Shown: positions 41,001 through 51,967 of the stretch, piece after piece | Layout: the number at the start of each line of letters is the position of its first letter | Position numbering within the stretch: the first letter of the stretch is position 1 | NCBI GenBank assembly: GCA_000218745.1 | Contig: GL947595.1 | Location: 621,038 to 682,431 of the forward strand | Reading direction: 5' to 3' | DNA from: Prochlorococcus marinus bv. HNLC2 | Lineage (GTDB): Bacteria; Cyanobacteriota; Cyanobacteriia; PCC-6307; Cyanobiaceae | DNA: 61,394 nucleotides | Notes under the pieces: model-generated | What the model was told of the DNA's origin: nothing | The model's database searches: none | What the model saw: only the letters and a program-made list of their open reading frames with translations | Position numbers and translations under genes: made by a program

Positions 41001-42506
41001 ATGAAAAATACTTTTTTTAATAAAAAAATAAATGAAGAAAATTTTAAATCTTTTATTAAAAATATTGATGAATTTAAAGTTGGTTTTTATAGTGTTGGAC
41101 TTTATCCTGCATCCTTAGCTTATAACTGTGCAATGCATTCTTATAAAAAAAATATACTTCTTGCCCCTAGGCCTGGTAGAGATTTATTAGGAGCCTTTTC
41201 TAAAGAAGTTTTATCAAATATGGATACTAAAATTATTAAGAAGATTTTAGAAATGGGTTCTAATTCCGATGCAGAAGATAGTAAATTTTATAATCTTAAA
41301 GATTTAATTTTAAATTGTAATATTGTTATTCTTTCATCGAATAGTAATCATATTGTAAAAGATATCAATACCGCCATCAATTTAAAAAAAAATCTTAATA
41401 GGGAAAATGTTGTCTTAACATGTCTAGTTGGATCATTTTGTTTAGATGAAGATGATAAATTCCCATTTATCATTTGTGAAAAATTTCCTGAATTAGCTTT
41501 CTTTACTGGCTTTCATCGCCATGGTGCATTACGAAATAATAGGGATAGTTTTAGTGCAAATTTTTGCCATCCTGATTCTCTCACAGCTTTATTAGGAACA
41601 AAAATATTAAATCAATTATCCCCAAAAATAAATGTTTCTCCAGGTGTTCATAATATTGAATGTCAGTATATAAAAGCGATAAAAAATGTCTCTTCTATTT
41701 TTGCAGGTTTTGTTAATAGTTATCATTCTGACAAGCCAGGTATGTTGCCAACAATAAATTCAGTTTTACTAAGTCAATGTTTTGACCAAGCAGCAAAAGT
41801 TTCTTTCTTAATAAGAAAAAAACATCTGATAAATGATAATTTACTCTCATTACAAGAGTTGGGTTATGGATCTGAAAAAATTAAGGGAGAAAATATTTCT
41901 AATAAAACTATTAGTGAACAAAGTGACTATACATTTTCTCAATTAAATGCTGTTATAGCTGATGTACTTGGTAGTATGACATTACCAATAGAGGGAAAAC
42001 CAACTAGAAATTTTCAAGCTGGACAAGTTTTATCAGATATGTTTTTAAAATTTAAAAGATGTCCAAAAAATGTTTCTGAATATCTTGAGTACTGTAAAAA
42101 AAATAATTTAAGTGAAGGTGGACTTGAGGGTTTGAAATCTTTAAAATTTTGGCCAAATATTTATAATAAATACTTCATAGATAATAATCATTCTTCAATG
42201 ATAAATTTAATTTATTTATGTTTTTATGGTTCTGATATTGAAAAAAAAGATATTTTCCAGTTGTTAACTAATTCTAAAGAACTAATTGATTACTCTCAGG
42301 AATCAGTAAAGACATATGGAGGGTTAGAGATAAGAAATAATTTATTAGGAATAAATATATTAAAAGATTTTGATAAACTTTATACTCTTTTATTTACAAA
42401 AGAGGTTGAAAATGAACATATAAATATATGCAATAATAGTTATTCAATAGAAGAGCCCACACATATAAAAGTTATAAAAATAGTTAATAAATATTTTGCT
42501 AATTAA
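41001..42506 (+). CDS. Glycerol-3-phosphate dehydrogenase-like protein (GpsA superfamily)
   Basis: 501 aa. The N-terminal region is Rossmann-like but with a degenerate loop (VGFYSVGLYPASLA). Features of NAD-dependent glycerol-3-phosphate dehydrogenase can be traced: LSSNSNHIVKDI, the catalytic-Lys segment AIKNVSSIFAGF (Lys228) and a PTRN (Arg336) where the enzyme has its phosphate-binding Arg-Asn. It has ~130 extra C-terminal residues. It is divergent from stpA across 153 bp. This assignment is my own motif reading and moderately uncertain. Confidence 0.6.
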   Translation: MKNTFFNKKINEENFKSFIKNIDEFKVGFYSVGLYPASLAYNCAMHSYKKNILLAPRPGRDLLGAFSKEVLSNMDTKIIKKILEMGSNSDAEDSKFYNLKDLILNCNIVILSSNSNHIVKDINTAINLKKNLNRENVVLTCLVGSFCLDEDDKFPFIICEKFPELAFFTGFHRHGALRNNRDSFSANFCHPDSLTALLGTKILNQLSPKINVSPGVHNIECQYIKAIKNVSSIFAGFVNSYHSDKPGMLPTINSVLLSQCFDQAAKVSFLIRKKHLINDNLLSLQELGYGSEKIKGENISNKTISEQSDYTFSQLNAVIADVLGSMTLPIEGKPTRNFQAGQVLSDMFLKFKRCPKNVSEYLEYCKKNNLSEGGLEGLKSLKFWPNIYNKYFIDNNHSSMINLIYLCFYGSDIEKKDIFQLLTNSKELIDYSQESVKTYGGLEIRNNLLGINILKDFDKLYTLLFTKEVENEHINICNNSYSIEEPTHIKVIKIVNKYFAN

Positions 42507-42603
42507 ATTATTTTTATAATTTAGATATTTAATAATTCTTATCTTATGTATATTTACTAAATAACCTATTAAGGGTTAGAATTTATGAAGATTAAAAGTT
42601 TAT

Positions 42604-43257
42604 TTGAATAAAGAAACATCACATCGTTCTCCTGAATTAAAAAAACTCGGTTGGAATCAAGAAGATATTACTAGATACGAGGAGTTATGGGACTATAGTC
42701 AAAGATGGGGTTTAATAAATTTAGAAAAAGAAGATAGACAATTTCTTAGAAAAGCTGAAAAGTTGCTTCCAAAAATTCAACCTAAAAAAATTTCAAACAA
42801 AAAATCGATTCAGGAAAAATCATATTATTTGTGGCTAAATTTTTATTTTGAGAAAATAAATAACTTTAGAACCTCTATTCTTCAGACCTCAATACAAAGT
42901 GTATGGGAAATTATGTTAGAGGAAGAATTAAAATTGCTTGATAAATATACACCTGTTATGGGACTTCCGGATTCAATAAAAGCGAAGGAATTAGCATCAA
43001 TAAGAAAAAACTTAATTAAGTCATCATTTGATATGTTTGAGGCAAATAATAGTGATAACTTATTTGATTTTGAAATTGTTACCAATCCAGAAGAGCAAAA
43101 AATTAGTAAAACATGGAAATCTATAATCGATAATACTCCTGATGAAAATAAAAATTTCCCTTTAATTCCAGAAAAATTTATTGAAAAATTCAGAGTGAAA
43201 GTCAAACAAAATATTGAAGAGTTTATGGTAAATAATTATCCCTCACTTAAAAAATAA
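42604..43257 (+). CDS. Conserved hypothetical protein, helical
   Basis: 217 aa, TTG start, soluble, rich in Lys/Glu/Trp and probably all helical. Starts MNKETSHRSPELKKLGWNQED. No catalytic motif seen. It lies between the GpsA-like gene (97 bp) and metY (78 bp), same direction as both. Confidence 0.65.
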   Translation: MNKETSHRSPELKKLGWNQEDITRYEELWDYSQRWGLINLEKEDRQFLRKAEKLLPKIQPKKISNKKSIQEKSYYLWLNFYFEKINNFRTSILQTSIQSVWEIMLEEELKLLDKYTPVMGLPDSIKAKELASIRKNLIKSSFDMFEANNSDNLFDFEIVTNPEEQKISKTWKSIIDNTPDENKNFPLIPEKFIEKFRVKVKQNIEEFMVNNYPSLKK

Positions 43258-43281
43258 TATATAAAGATTTAGCCATATTGA

Positions 43282-44664
<1,383 letters not shown>

Positions 44665-44678
44665 ATTTATTTGCATAA

Positions 44679-45575
44679 GTGGCTTTAATATTACCTAGTA
44701 ATTATCACAAAATAAGAGATGTTGAGAAGAATCATATTTCTTGGATTGAACCTGAGTTAGCAGAAAGACAAGATATTCGTCCTTTAAGAATTGGTATCCT
44801 AAATATTATGCCTCTTGGTAAGCAATATGAATTTAATTTATTACATCCATTAGGATTATCTCCTTTGCAGATTGAACCAATATGGATACGCTTAAAAACT
44901 CATTCTTATAAAACATGGGATATTCATCATTTAGATAATCTTTATATGACCTGGGAAGAAGCAAATAAAATTCAACCTTTAGACGGGATAATAATTACAG
45001 GAGCTCCCGTAGAGCATATTGACTTTGAAGATGTAACCTATTGGAACGAATTGGTTAAGATAATAAAAGATGCTAGAGAAATATGCGCTAGTACTTTAGG
45101 TTTATGCTGGGCAGGCTTTGCTTTGGCTTATCTTGCAGGAGTAAATAAAAAAGTATTTGATAAGAAATTATTTGGAGTATATCCCTTAAAAAGCTTGGTC
45201 CCTGGGCACCCTCTAATGGGAACTCAAGATGATGAGTTTATATGTCCTCAAAGTAGATTTGCAGGTTTACCAGATCTAGAAATGGAAAAAGCTCAAAATG
45301 AAGGAAAATTAAACTTGCTTGCTTATGGTGAAAAAGTTGGATATACAATTTTTGAGACAACTGATCAAAAACAACTAATGCATTTAGGACATCCCGAGTA
45401 TACAGTTCATAGAATAATTAGTGAAATAAATAGAGATAAAGAAAAAGGAGATGTTCCACCTCCCGAGAATTTTGATATAAGGTTTTCTAAGACTTCATGG
45501 AGATCGCATAGAAATCTTTTATTTCAACAATGGTTATGGTATTGCTATCAAAAGGTAAGTTTAAAAAATGATTAA
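44679..45575 (+). CDS. metA: Homoserine O-acyltransferase (MetA family, probably acetyl-CoA type)
   Basis: 298 aa, GTG start. The catalytic Cys is in LGLCWAGFALAYLAG and the later His/Glu pair is in HLGHPEYTVHR. In this family the residue after GAP-x decides the acyl donor: Gly goes with succinyl-CoA and Glu with acetyl-CoA. Here the segment is GAPVEHIDFEDV, with Glu112, so O-acetylhomoserine is the predicted product. That is the substrate of the neighbouring metY. Confidence 0.93.
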   Translation: MALILPSNYHKIRDVEKNHISWIEPELAERQDIRPLRIGILNIMPLGKQYEFNLLHPLGLSPLQIEPIWIRLKTHSYKTWDIHHLDNLYMTWEEANKIQPLDGIIITGAPVEHIDFEDVTYWNELVKIIKDAREICASTLGLCWAGFALAYLAGVNKKVFDKKLFGVYPLKSLVPGHPLMGTQDDEFICPQSRFAGLPDLEMEKAQNEGKLNLLAYGEKVGYTIFETTDQKQLMHLGHPEYTVHRIISEINRDKEKGDVPPPENFDIRFSKTSWRSHRNLLFQQWLWYCYQKVSLKND

Positions 45576-45576
45576 T

Positions 45577-47145
45577 TTAATGAGCAGTTTCTATCCCACC
45601 AAGTCTTTCAAATAAATTTAAACTCTCTTCATTTAAACCTATAACTTCAACCTTTGAACCTCCATTCTTAAATTTTCTAATAATTTGCTCTAATGCTATA
45701 ACCCCACTCTGATCCCAAATATGTGCTGCGTTCATATCTATAGTAATTTCTTTAGGATGTTCATAAATATCAAAGCCTTGAAGGAAATACATTTTGCTCA
45801 CAAAGAAAAGCTGGCCCTTTACATAGTAAGTAATTTTATTTTTATCTAACCTTATTTTTGAGACATTAATTACTTTAGCGACTTTTCTACTAAACAAAAT
45901 AGCAGCTAAAGCAACTCCTGCTACAACTCCTAAAGCTAGATTATGAGGCTTTGTAAGCATAGTTACTGCAAAAGTAGTAATCATAACGGCAGTATCACTT
46001 CTTGGGATTTTTGAAATATTTTTTAGACCATTTATATCTGCAGTACTTATAGAAATCGTTATCATTACAGCTACTAAGGCCGCCATAGGTATTGAACCTA
46101 TCCATGATTTAAACGCTAATATCATTATTAATAATGATAATCCAGAGGTAAGTGTTGATAATCTTGACTTCCCACCATTTTCAGTATTCATAACAGATTG
46201 TCCAACTAATGCGCAACCAGCCATCCCGCCAAATAGTGAAGCCACTATATTTGCGATACCTTGACCTCTAGCCTCTTTATTCTTATTTGAATTGCTGTCT
46301 GTTGCATCATCTAAAATATCTTGAGTTAAGAAAGTTTCCATTAAGCCGACTAAAGAAATCGCCAAAGATGTTGGAAGAATAATGCCTAATGTAGATAGAT
46401 TAAATGGGACTTTCCCGTTTTCTAAAGTGCCGAAAGGTAAAGTTATAGATGGGAAACCATCAGGTAATTTTCCTAGGTCACTCACAGTGGGTATATCTAG
46501 ATTAAATAATAAGCTAATAAGAGTTATCAATATAATTGCTATTAGTTGTGATGGTATTACTTTAGTTAATTTTGGGAATCCATAAATGATAATTAATCCT
46601 AAAATGACAAGAATCCAAACGATAGGGATCTGTCCATCAATAGGAAATTGTGAAAGGCTTTCGCCATATTTGGAACTAGATTCTTTTACTCCTATTCCTA
46701 GTTGGGGAAGTTGAGCTTGAAATATTAATAAAGCTAGCGCATTAACAAAACCACTTAAAACTCCAGATGGAACGAATCTCATCTGATAGGCCAATCTAAG
46801 ATATCCCCAAATTATTTGAAAAACACCAGTTAATAAACCTGCTGCTAGTAAGTAAGAAAGTCCCAAACCAGGAGCTTGAGATTCTCCATATGTCACAAGA
46901 CCAGTCATTAATAAAGCAGTAGAGCCAGTAGCTGAAGTAATCATGCCTCTTCTCCCACCAACAATCGCTATTGTTATTGACAAGCAAAATGCTCCAAATA
47001 ATCCAACTTTTGGATCAACACCTGCTATTCCAGAAAAAGCAATTGCTTCTGGAATCATTGCAAAAGCAACAACTATGCCCGATAGAATATTTGATTTAGG
47101 ATCATCAAACCAATTTTTGCTTAAATAGGTTTTTAAATTAGTCAT
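45577..47145 (-). CDS. SulP-family anion transporter with STAS domain
   Basis: 522 aa. About 11 membrane segments occupy residues 20-415, starting [25 protein letters not shown], and the C-terminal ~100 residues form a cytoplasmic STAS domain ([19 protein letters not shown]). Members carry sulfate or bicarbonate (BicA). Its place beside sulfur-amino-acid genes favours sulfate weakly; bicarbonate is an equally serious option. Converges on metA with a 1 bp gap. Confidence 0.88.
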   Translation of the reverse strand: MTNLKTYLSKNWFDDPKSNILSGIVVAFAMIPEAIAFSGIAGVDPKVGLFGAFCLSITIAIVGGRRGMITSATGSTALLMTGLVTYGESQAPGLGLSYLLAAGLLTGVFQIIWGYLRLAYQMRFVPSGVLSGFVNALALLIFQAQLPQLGIGVKESSSKYGESLSQFPIDGQIPIVWILVILGLIIIYGFPKLTKVIPSQLIAIILITLISLLFNLDIPTVSDLGKLPDGFPSITLPFGTLENGKVPFNLSTLGIILPTSLAISLVGLMETFLTQDILDDATDSNSNKNKEARGQGIANIVASLFGGMAGCALVGQSVMNTENGGKSRLSTLTSGLSLLIMILAFKSWIGSIPMAALVAVMITISISTADINGLKNISKIPRSDTAVMITTFAVTMLTKPHNLALGVVAGVALAAILFSRKVAKVINVSKIRLDKNKITYYVKGQLFFVSKMYFLQGFDIYEHPKEITIDMNAAHIWDQSGVIALEQIIRKFKNGGSKVEVIGLNEESLNLFERLGGIETAH

Positions 47146-47175
47146 ATAAAATTTTGTCTATATTAAAAAGCTACT

Positions 47176-48456
47176 TCATAAAGGTGGCAAAATGTTTGAA
47201 GGATCATAAATCCTTTTCAAATCTTTTAATTCATCCAATTTACTACCGAAGGCAAGTTTAAGTTCATCTTGATGAGAATTTAAATGATTATGTAATTGTG
47301 CTAAATGAATATAAGGGAAAAATCTTCTTAGTTTATTCCATGCTTCATTCATCCAATTAATTACAAGCTTTTTATCATGATTATTATTCTTTTCCCAAGA
47401 TGCAAATATCCAAGGCTTCCAGCAAGCCTCTCTATGTATAAAATAACTTGAATATTTATTTTCAAACATGGATTGATCTCCTAGTTGTTGAATTGCTACA
47501 TAACAAGCTTTATTAGGTTTCGCAGCATTAATTTCTATTAATTCCTCTACAAATTCTGATTCATACCCTTTTAAACTTTTTCCAAGAAGACTTATTACCT
47601 CAGAATGTAAATTTGCATTTAATTCAAATATATTTAATTCCTTTGGAAAAAAATTTATTTGATTTAAATTTCTATAAATTTTATTTTTTAATGATGGAAA
47701 TCTTTGGAAGATTGAGATATACTTTTGAGCTAAATCTTTTTCTTCTTCTGTCTTTAATTCTCCAACTATATAAACATATATATTATCTGAAAAGATGAAT
47801 TGAAAACTAAAATTCTTAGGAAAAGTTTCTGATATTGCAATTAATTCCTTTAATTCTTCTTCTTCAACAAATCCATCAAAGACTTGAATAGGAAAATTTT
47901 CAAATGTTTGAATAGCAACTTCTGTAATTATTGAAAAAAATGGAGCAGCTCCTTTAATACCCTCCCAAATAGGGATTTCCTTTTTATTTAAGTTATCTAT
48001 ATCTAAAGAAAAGAAGTCACCATTGCCAAAAAAGCCTTTTACATTTAATAAATTATCAATAGCTAATCCATATCTTTTAGAAAGTGGACTTATACCTCCT
48101 GTAAGAATATAACCAATACCAGGAAGTTTAGATAAACCAATTGGAAACATCCTATTAAATTTCTCTAAATAATTTAGTAAATCCCCCATTAAAACTCCAC
48201 CACCAATTGTTGCAACTCCTGTATTCTTGTCATAAGAGATTTGTTTATAGTTCTTCCTTAAGTCAACTGTTATTTGATTATTTTTTGCACAACTAGAAGT
48301 TGTACCTCCACTACAAATGCATAAATATTCATCTTTGAAAAGATTTTTATTAAATTCTATAATTTTATTTTTGTTGATTTTATAAATTAAATCTTTAATG
48401 TCAGCATCATTAGAATTTTGATTAAGAGCTTTAAATGATTTTTTATTTTCTATCAC
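47176..48456 (-). CDS. FAD-linked oxidoreductase (FAD_binding_4)
   Basis: 426 aa. The PCMH-type FAD domain includes VATIGGGVLMGDLLNYLEKF and GIGYILTGGISPLSKRYGLAID. The C-terminus has a berberine-bridge-like ending (IYDPSNILPPL). No signal peptide. It probably oxidises a small alcohol or sugar-like substrate; no clue to which. It is divergent from cbiX across 54 bp. Confidence 0.82.
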   Translation of the reverse strand: MIENKKSFKALNQNSNDADIKDLIYKINKNKIIEFNKNLFKDEYLCICSGGTTSSCAKNNQITVDLRKNYKQISYDKNTGVATIGGGVLMGDLLNYLEKFNRMFPIGLSKLPGIGYILTGGISPLSKRYGLAIDNLLNVKGFFGNGDFFSLDIDNLNKKEIPIWEGIKGAAPFFSIITEVAIQTFENFPIQVFDGFVEEEELKELIAISETFPKNFSFQFIFSDNIYVYIVGELKTEEEKDLAQKYISIFQRFPSLKNKIYRNLNQINFFPKELNIFELNANLHSEVISLLGKSLKGYESEFVEELIEINAAKPNKACYVAIQQLGDQSMFENKYSSYFIHREACWKPWIFASWEKNNNHDKKLVINWMNEAWNKLRRFFPYIHLAQLHNHLNSHQDELKLAFGSKLDELKDLKRIYDPSNILPPL

Positions 48457-48510
48457 TATTACACTATTAACTGAGATTATTATTAATATAATATTAGAAA
48501 GTTTAATAAT

Positions 48511-49623
48511 TTGGATATTAAGAATTCAAAATTAAATAAAGAAATTGGCATATTAATTTGTGGTCATGGAAGCAGGAATAAACTTGCAATTAAAGAATTT
48601 AAAATATTAGCTCAGTGCATACAAGAGAGGTTCTCCTCTCTTAAAGTTGAATATGGATTTTTAGAATTTGCAAAACCTTCGTTGACTGATGGACTTGAAA
48701 AGTTAAAACAAAATTCTGTAAAAAAAGTAATAGCAATTCCAGCCATGTTATTTGCTGCAGGACATGTAAAAAATGATATACCTACCGTGCTTATGAATTT
48801 TGCAAGAAATAATGGTATAGAAATAAGTTATGGAAGAGAGCTAGGCATTAATAATTTAATGATAAGTGCAGCTTGTGAGAGGGTTAAAGATGTATTTAAA
48901 AACAATGAGAAACTTAAACCTTCAGAATCAGTATTAGTAGTAGTCGGCAGAGGATCTTCGGATCCTGATGCTAATGCGAATGTAGCTAAAATCACAAGAA
49001 TGATAGTAGAGGGGTTAGGAATGGGTTGGGGTGAAACTGTTTTTTCTGGGGTCACATTTCCATTAGTAGAACCAGGATTAAATCATATTGTTAAACTAGG
49101 TTATAAAAATATAGTTCTTTTCCCATATTTTCTTTTTACTGGAGTCTTAGTAAGTCGAGTCAGAAGACAAAGAGATATAGTTGCTATGAATAATCCTAAT
49201 ATTAAATTTTTTGATGCTAAATATTTATCTTCTCATCCTCAGGTAATAGATACTTTTGTAGAAAGAATTGATGAGATATTTCGCGATGACAATAATAATT
49301 ACTCTATGAATTGCTCACTTTGCAAGTATAGATCTAATCTATTTGGTTTTGAAAAAGATGTTGGTCTTCTCCAAGAAAGCCACCATGATGATGTTGAAGG
49401 TATAGGGGTTAGCTGTGATTTATGTGAAGCTGAATGTAGTGGAGCATGTGAGATTGAAATATTAACTAATAGTAGAAATAGCGCTGATCATGATAATGAA
49501 ATTCATAAAGACATTGCTCTTTCCAATGAAAATCATCACCACCATCATCATGAATCATATCCCAACTCTCAACATCCTTTAGGACCCCTAACTCTTCAAG
49601 CGGCAAATAATCGAGAATCTTAA
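48511..49623 (+). CDS. cbiX: Sirohydrochlorin cobaltochelatase CbiX, with Cys/His-rich tail
   Basis: 370 aa, TTG start. Two chelatase halves are visible: ILICGHGSRNKLAIKEF with the catalytic His, AAGHVKNDIPTVL with the second His, and VVVGRGSSDPDANANVAKI. It inserts cobalt (or iron) into sirohydrochlorin for cobamide or siroheme. Residues ~265-350 add a Cys cluster (MNCSLCKYR, CDLCEAECSGAC) and a run of six His, possibly an Fe-S and metal-storage tail. Confidence 0.9.
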   Translation: MDIKNSKLNKEIGILICGHGSRNKLAIKEFKILAQCIQERFSSLKVEYGFLEFAKPSLTDGLEKLKQNSVKKVIAIPAMLFAAGHVKNDIPTVLMNFARNNGIEISYGRELGINNLMISAACERVKDVFKNNEKLKPSESVLVVVGRGSSDPDANANVAKITRMIVEGLGMGWGETVFSGVTFPLVEPGLNHIVKLGYKNIVLFPYFLFTGVLVSRVRRQRDIVAMNNPNIKFFDAKYLSSHPQVIDTFVERIDEIFRDDNNNYSMNCSLCKYRSNLFGFEKDVGLLQESHHDDVEGIGVSCDLCEAECSGACEIEILTNSRNSADHDNEIHKDIALSNENHHHHHHESYPNSQHPLGPLTLQAANNRES

Positions 49624-49669
49624 GAAAAACAGTTGAAATTTGCAGAATCAAGTGTCTCTTTCTTAGGTT

Positions 49670-49683
49670 AGTCTAATTAGACT
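49670..49683. promoter_or_regulatory. 14-bp perfect palindrome
   Basis: AGTCTAATTAGACT is its own reverse complement. It lies 47 bp after cbiX. It is too short and not followed by a T run to be a good terminator, so a protein-binding site is possible. Confidence 0.45.
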
Positions 49684-49734
49684 TAGTGGTTATAAGCAAT
49701 ACTTATAGGAAAAAACACTTAGTTTTCCTCAGTC

Positions 49735-49777
49735 TTTTTCCACAGTTTTTTTCGGTTTTTCCACGTCCATATCCACA
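49735..49777 (+). promoter_or_regulatory. Cluster of three DnaA-box-like motifs
   Basis: TTTTTCCACA (49735-49744), TTTTTCCACG (49756-49765) and ATATCCACA (49769-49777) all lie on the same strand. They are 21 and 12 bp apart, about two turns and one turn of the helix. They resemble the cyanobacterial DnaA box TTTTCCACA. No dnaA or dnaN is nearby, so this would be a secondary DnaA-binding cluster rather than the origin. Confidence 0.45.
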
Positions 49778-49992
49778 TTGAATTAGTTATTAAGGGAATT
49801 TATATATGATACTTTCACTTCCTGACTAAACTTGACTTTTAAAAAATTTAGTATCTAAATTATTAATTTCTTGAGAATCTATATAAAATCATTGATTTTA
49901 AATGAGTCTCATTTAAGAAATTATTTTTAATCTCTTTTGACACTTTTAAAAAAATATTAGATTATTTATTTTGTGATTAGCAAATTTTTTAA

Positions 49993-50238
49993 ATGGATTT
50001 AAAAACTTATCAACTTAATAAAAATAATTCTTATAATACTAGCTCTCAAATTTCTATTTCATTAGAAACAGAGCTTTCAGAAAGTCTTTATAAAAATATG
50101 AAAGATTTTGTTCTTGAAAATCCTAAGTGGGATCAATATCAGCTTATAAATTCTGCCATAGCATCATTCCTTGTTCAAAATGGATGTAGTGATAATCAAG
50201 TAACAGAAATTTATTTAAATCAACTTTTTAATCCCTAA
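49993..50238 (+). CDS. DUF2811 small protein
   Basis: 81 aa. After a polar N-terminus it reads ISISLETELSESLYKNMKDF, NPKWDQYQLINSAIASFLVQ and VTEIYLNQLF, matching the DUF2811 family of cyanobacteria. Function unknown. Its last 24 bp overlap the GMC oxidoreductase gene, tail to tail. Confidence 0.8.
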   Translation: MDLKTYQLNKNNSYNTSSQISISLETELSESLYKNMKDFVLENPKWDQYQLINSAIASFLVQNGCSDNQVTEIYLNQLFNP

Positions 50239-51897
50239 ACAAGCTCTTCTGCTTAAAGCCATCATAGTCAGAGTTGGACTTTGCCATGAAGAAGTTGGCC
50301 AGCAAGCGCCATCTATAACAAATACATTTTTACATCTCCAAAGTCTATTCCACTTATCCAATACACTTTGCTCCTCATTCAATCCCATTGGGGCTCCTCC
50401 TACTTCATGTATGTAATAACCTGGTGGGGGCGCATTCTCTGAAAAAGCTACAGACTTTTTATCCAATAATTTTAAAAATGGAATATTTATAATTTCTTGG
50501 ATATTTTTAATTGTTCCACCAGAAGCTTCAATTGCTTTTTCCATGGAAGAAGCCATATGTTTACACATGTTTAATTCGTTATTACTCCATTCAAATTCAA
50601 TCTTAGGAATAGGTATATCCCATAGGTCACCTTTGGTAGAGAGTTCAACTTTATTAGAAACTCTAGGCAGTACTTCACCATGTGATATCAAAAAGCCAAT
50701 TGTTTCATTAGGTGATTTTTGTAAGAATTTTGGGATTCCTAATCTATCTATTGCACCCCAGATTCCATATCCTCTTAAAAAGTTTACTTTGAATTCATTT
50801 GGAAGTTCTGATCCAAATGGTATAAAAAAGCTTCCTGCCCCTGAAAGGGTTGAAGAATTATTTTTTTGATGCGAAAAATTATCTGAATTTGGAATTGAAA
50901 AAAATCTGCTTATTGATACATGATCCATTAAATATTTTCCTAATTTTCCTGAACCATCTATAAAACCAGAGCTTTTATAGCTTTTTTCAGAATTAAGAAG
51001 AATCCTTAATGTTGAAATAGTTGATGCACACAAAAAAATTAAATCACAATCTAACTCTTTTTTTATTCCATTATTCGTATTAACAATTAAAACTTTTGTA
51101 GCACGTTCAGTTTCTTTATTAGTTTCAAAGGATTCTACTAAATGATTTGAAAGTATTTGAACATTACCAGTTTCAATTGCTTTTTTTAGCGAACTACCAA
51201 TACTTGAAGATTTTGGCCAATCCTTTTCTTTTACAGAAGAGTTTCTATCAAATCCTCTTGATTGAATAAATGGATAATTCAACTTTGATTTAATTTGATC
51301 ACCAAAATATTTTTCACTATTTGTTAGAGATATTTCCCCTATGTAGTTTCCATCTGGAACTTGTTTTATATTATCTTTTTTGCCATATATTCCATTGAAA
51401 TTTTCTATATAGTCATAATGCATAGATAGATCGTCATATGTGATAGGCCAATTAGGACCAAAACCATCATCTAAAGAGGAATTAAAATCAGAAGGGGCTA
51501 ATCTTAAAGTTATTCCTCCCCACGTAAGAGATCTGCCCCCAAGTTGTTTCCCCTGGGTCCAAAGAAATGGTTTGTTTTTTGGATTAATATAAGGATATAA
51601 TTTTTCATTAGCATAAAGGTTAGGATTATTTTTCCAATAACCAGGGTGTTGTATTTGATTATTATGCTTTTTTGAGATTAAAGAAGAAATTCTATTAAGG
51701 GTATCTTTTGGTTCGCTGCTTTGAGCTTCTTGCCTTGTTATTTGGGGTCCCGCTTCAATTATTAAAACTTTAATACCTTGCTGAGCCAAAGTTAGTGCTG
51801 CCATGCCCCCTGTAGACCCTGAGCCCACAACTATTGCTTCAAATGGGAATAAATCCAAAACTATATTTTGATTCTTTATATTTTTACAATATAGCAT
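50215..51897 (-). CDS. GMC-family FAD oxidoreductase (first copy)
   Basis: 560 aa. The FAD-binding start is EAIVVGSGSTGGMAALTLAQ and the GMC C-terminal signature is FVIDGACWPTSSWQSPTLTM. The middle has GGRSLTWGGITLRLAPSDF. It oxidises an alcohol or sugar of unknown identity. No signal peptide. A second GMC gene lies at 56545-58113. Divergent from the pentapeptide gene. Confidence 0.88.
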   Translation of the reverse strand: MLYCKNIKNQNIVLDLFPFEAIVVGSGSTGGMAALTLAQQGIKVLIIEAGPQITRQEAQSSEPKDTLNRISSLISKKHNNQIQHPGYWKNNPNLYANEKLYPYINPKNKPFLWTQGKQLGGRSLTWGGITLRLAPSDFNSSLDDGFGPNWPITYDDLSMHYDYIENFNGIYGKKDNIKQVPDGNYIGEISLTNSEKYFGDQIKSKLNYPFIQSRGFDRNSSVKEKDWPKSSSIGSSLKKAIETGNVQILSNHLVESFETNKETERATKVLIVNTNNGIKKELDCDLIFLCASTISTLRILLNSEKSYKSSGFIDGSGKLGKYLMDHVSISRFFSIPNSDNFSHQKNNSSTLSGAGSFFIPFGSELPNEFKVNFLRGYGIWGAIDRLGIPKFLQKSPNETIGFLISHGEVLPRVSNKVELSTKGDLWDIPIPKIEFEWSNNELNMCKHMASSMEKAIEASGGTIKNIQEIINIPFLKLLDKKSVAFSENAPPPGYYIHEVGGAPMGLNEEQSVLDKWNRLWRCKNVFVIDGACWPTSSWQSPTLTMMALSRRACLGIKKLI

Positions 51898-51967
51898 TCA
51901 AAGAAATAGATCTTTCAAGAAATGTTCTTCAGAAGTTAAAATTAAAGTATCTCTATACAAGTTAAAA

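Larger units (their letters stand above)
49624..49992. other. Gene-free intergenic region with palindrome and DnaA-box-like sites
   Basis: 369 bp without a credible ORF, between cbiX and the DUF2811 gene. It holds the 14-bp palindrome AGTCTAATTAGACT at 49670-49683 and three CCAC(A/G)-centred motifs at 49735-49777, described separately. The last 200 bp are plain AT-rich sequence. Confidence 0.7.

Noticed and set aside
49735-49777. Chromosomal origin of replication
   Set aside because: No dnaA/dnaN or AT-rich unwinding layout beside the boxes; only a secondary DnaA cluster is defensible.
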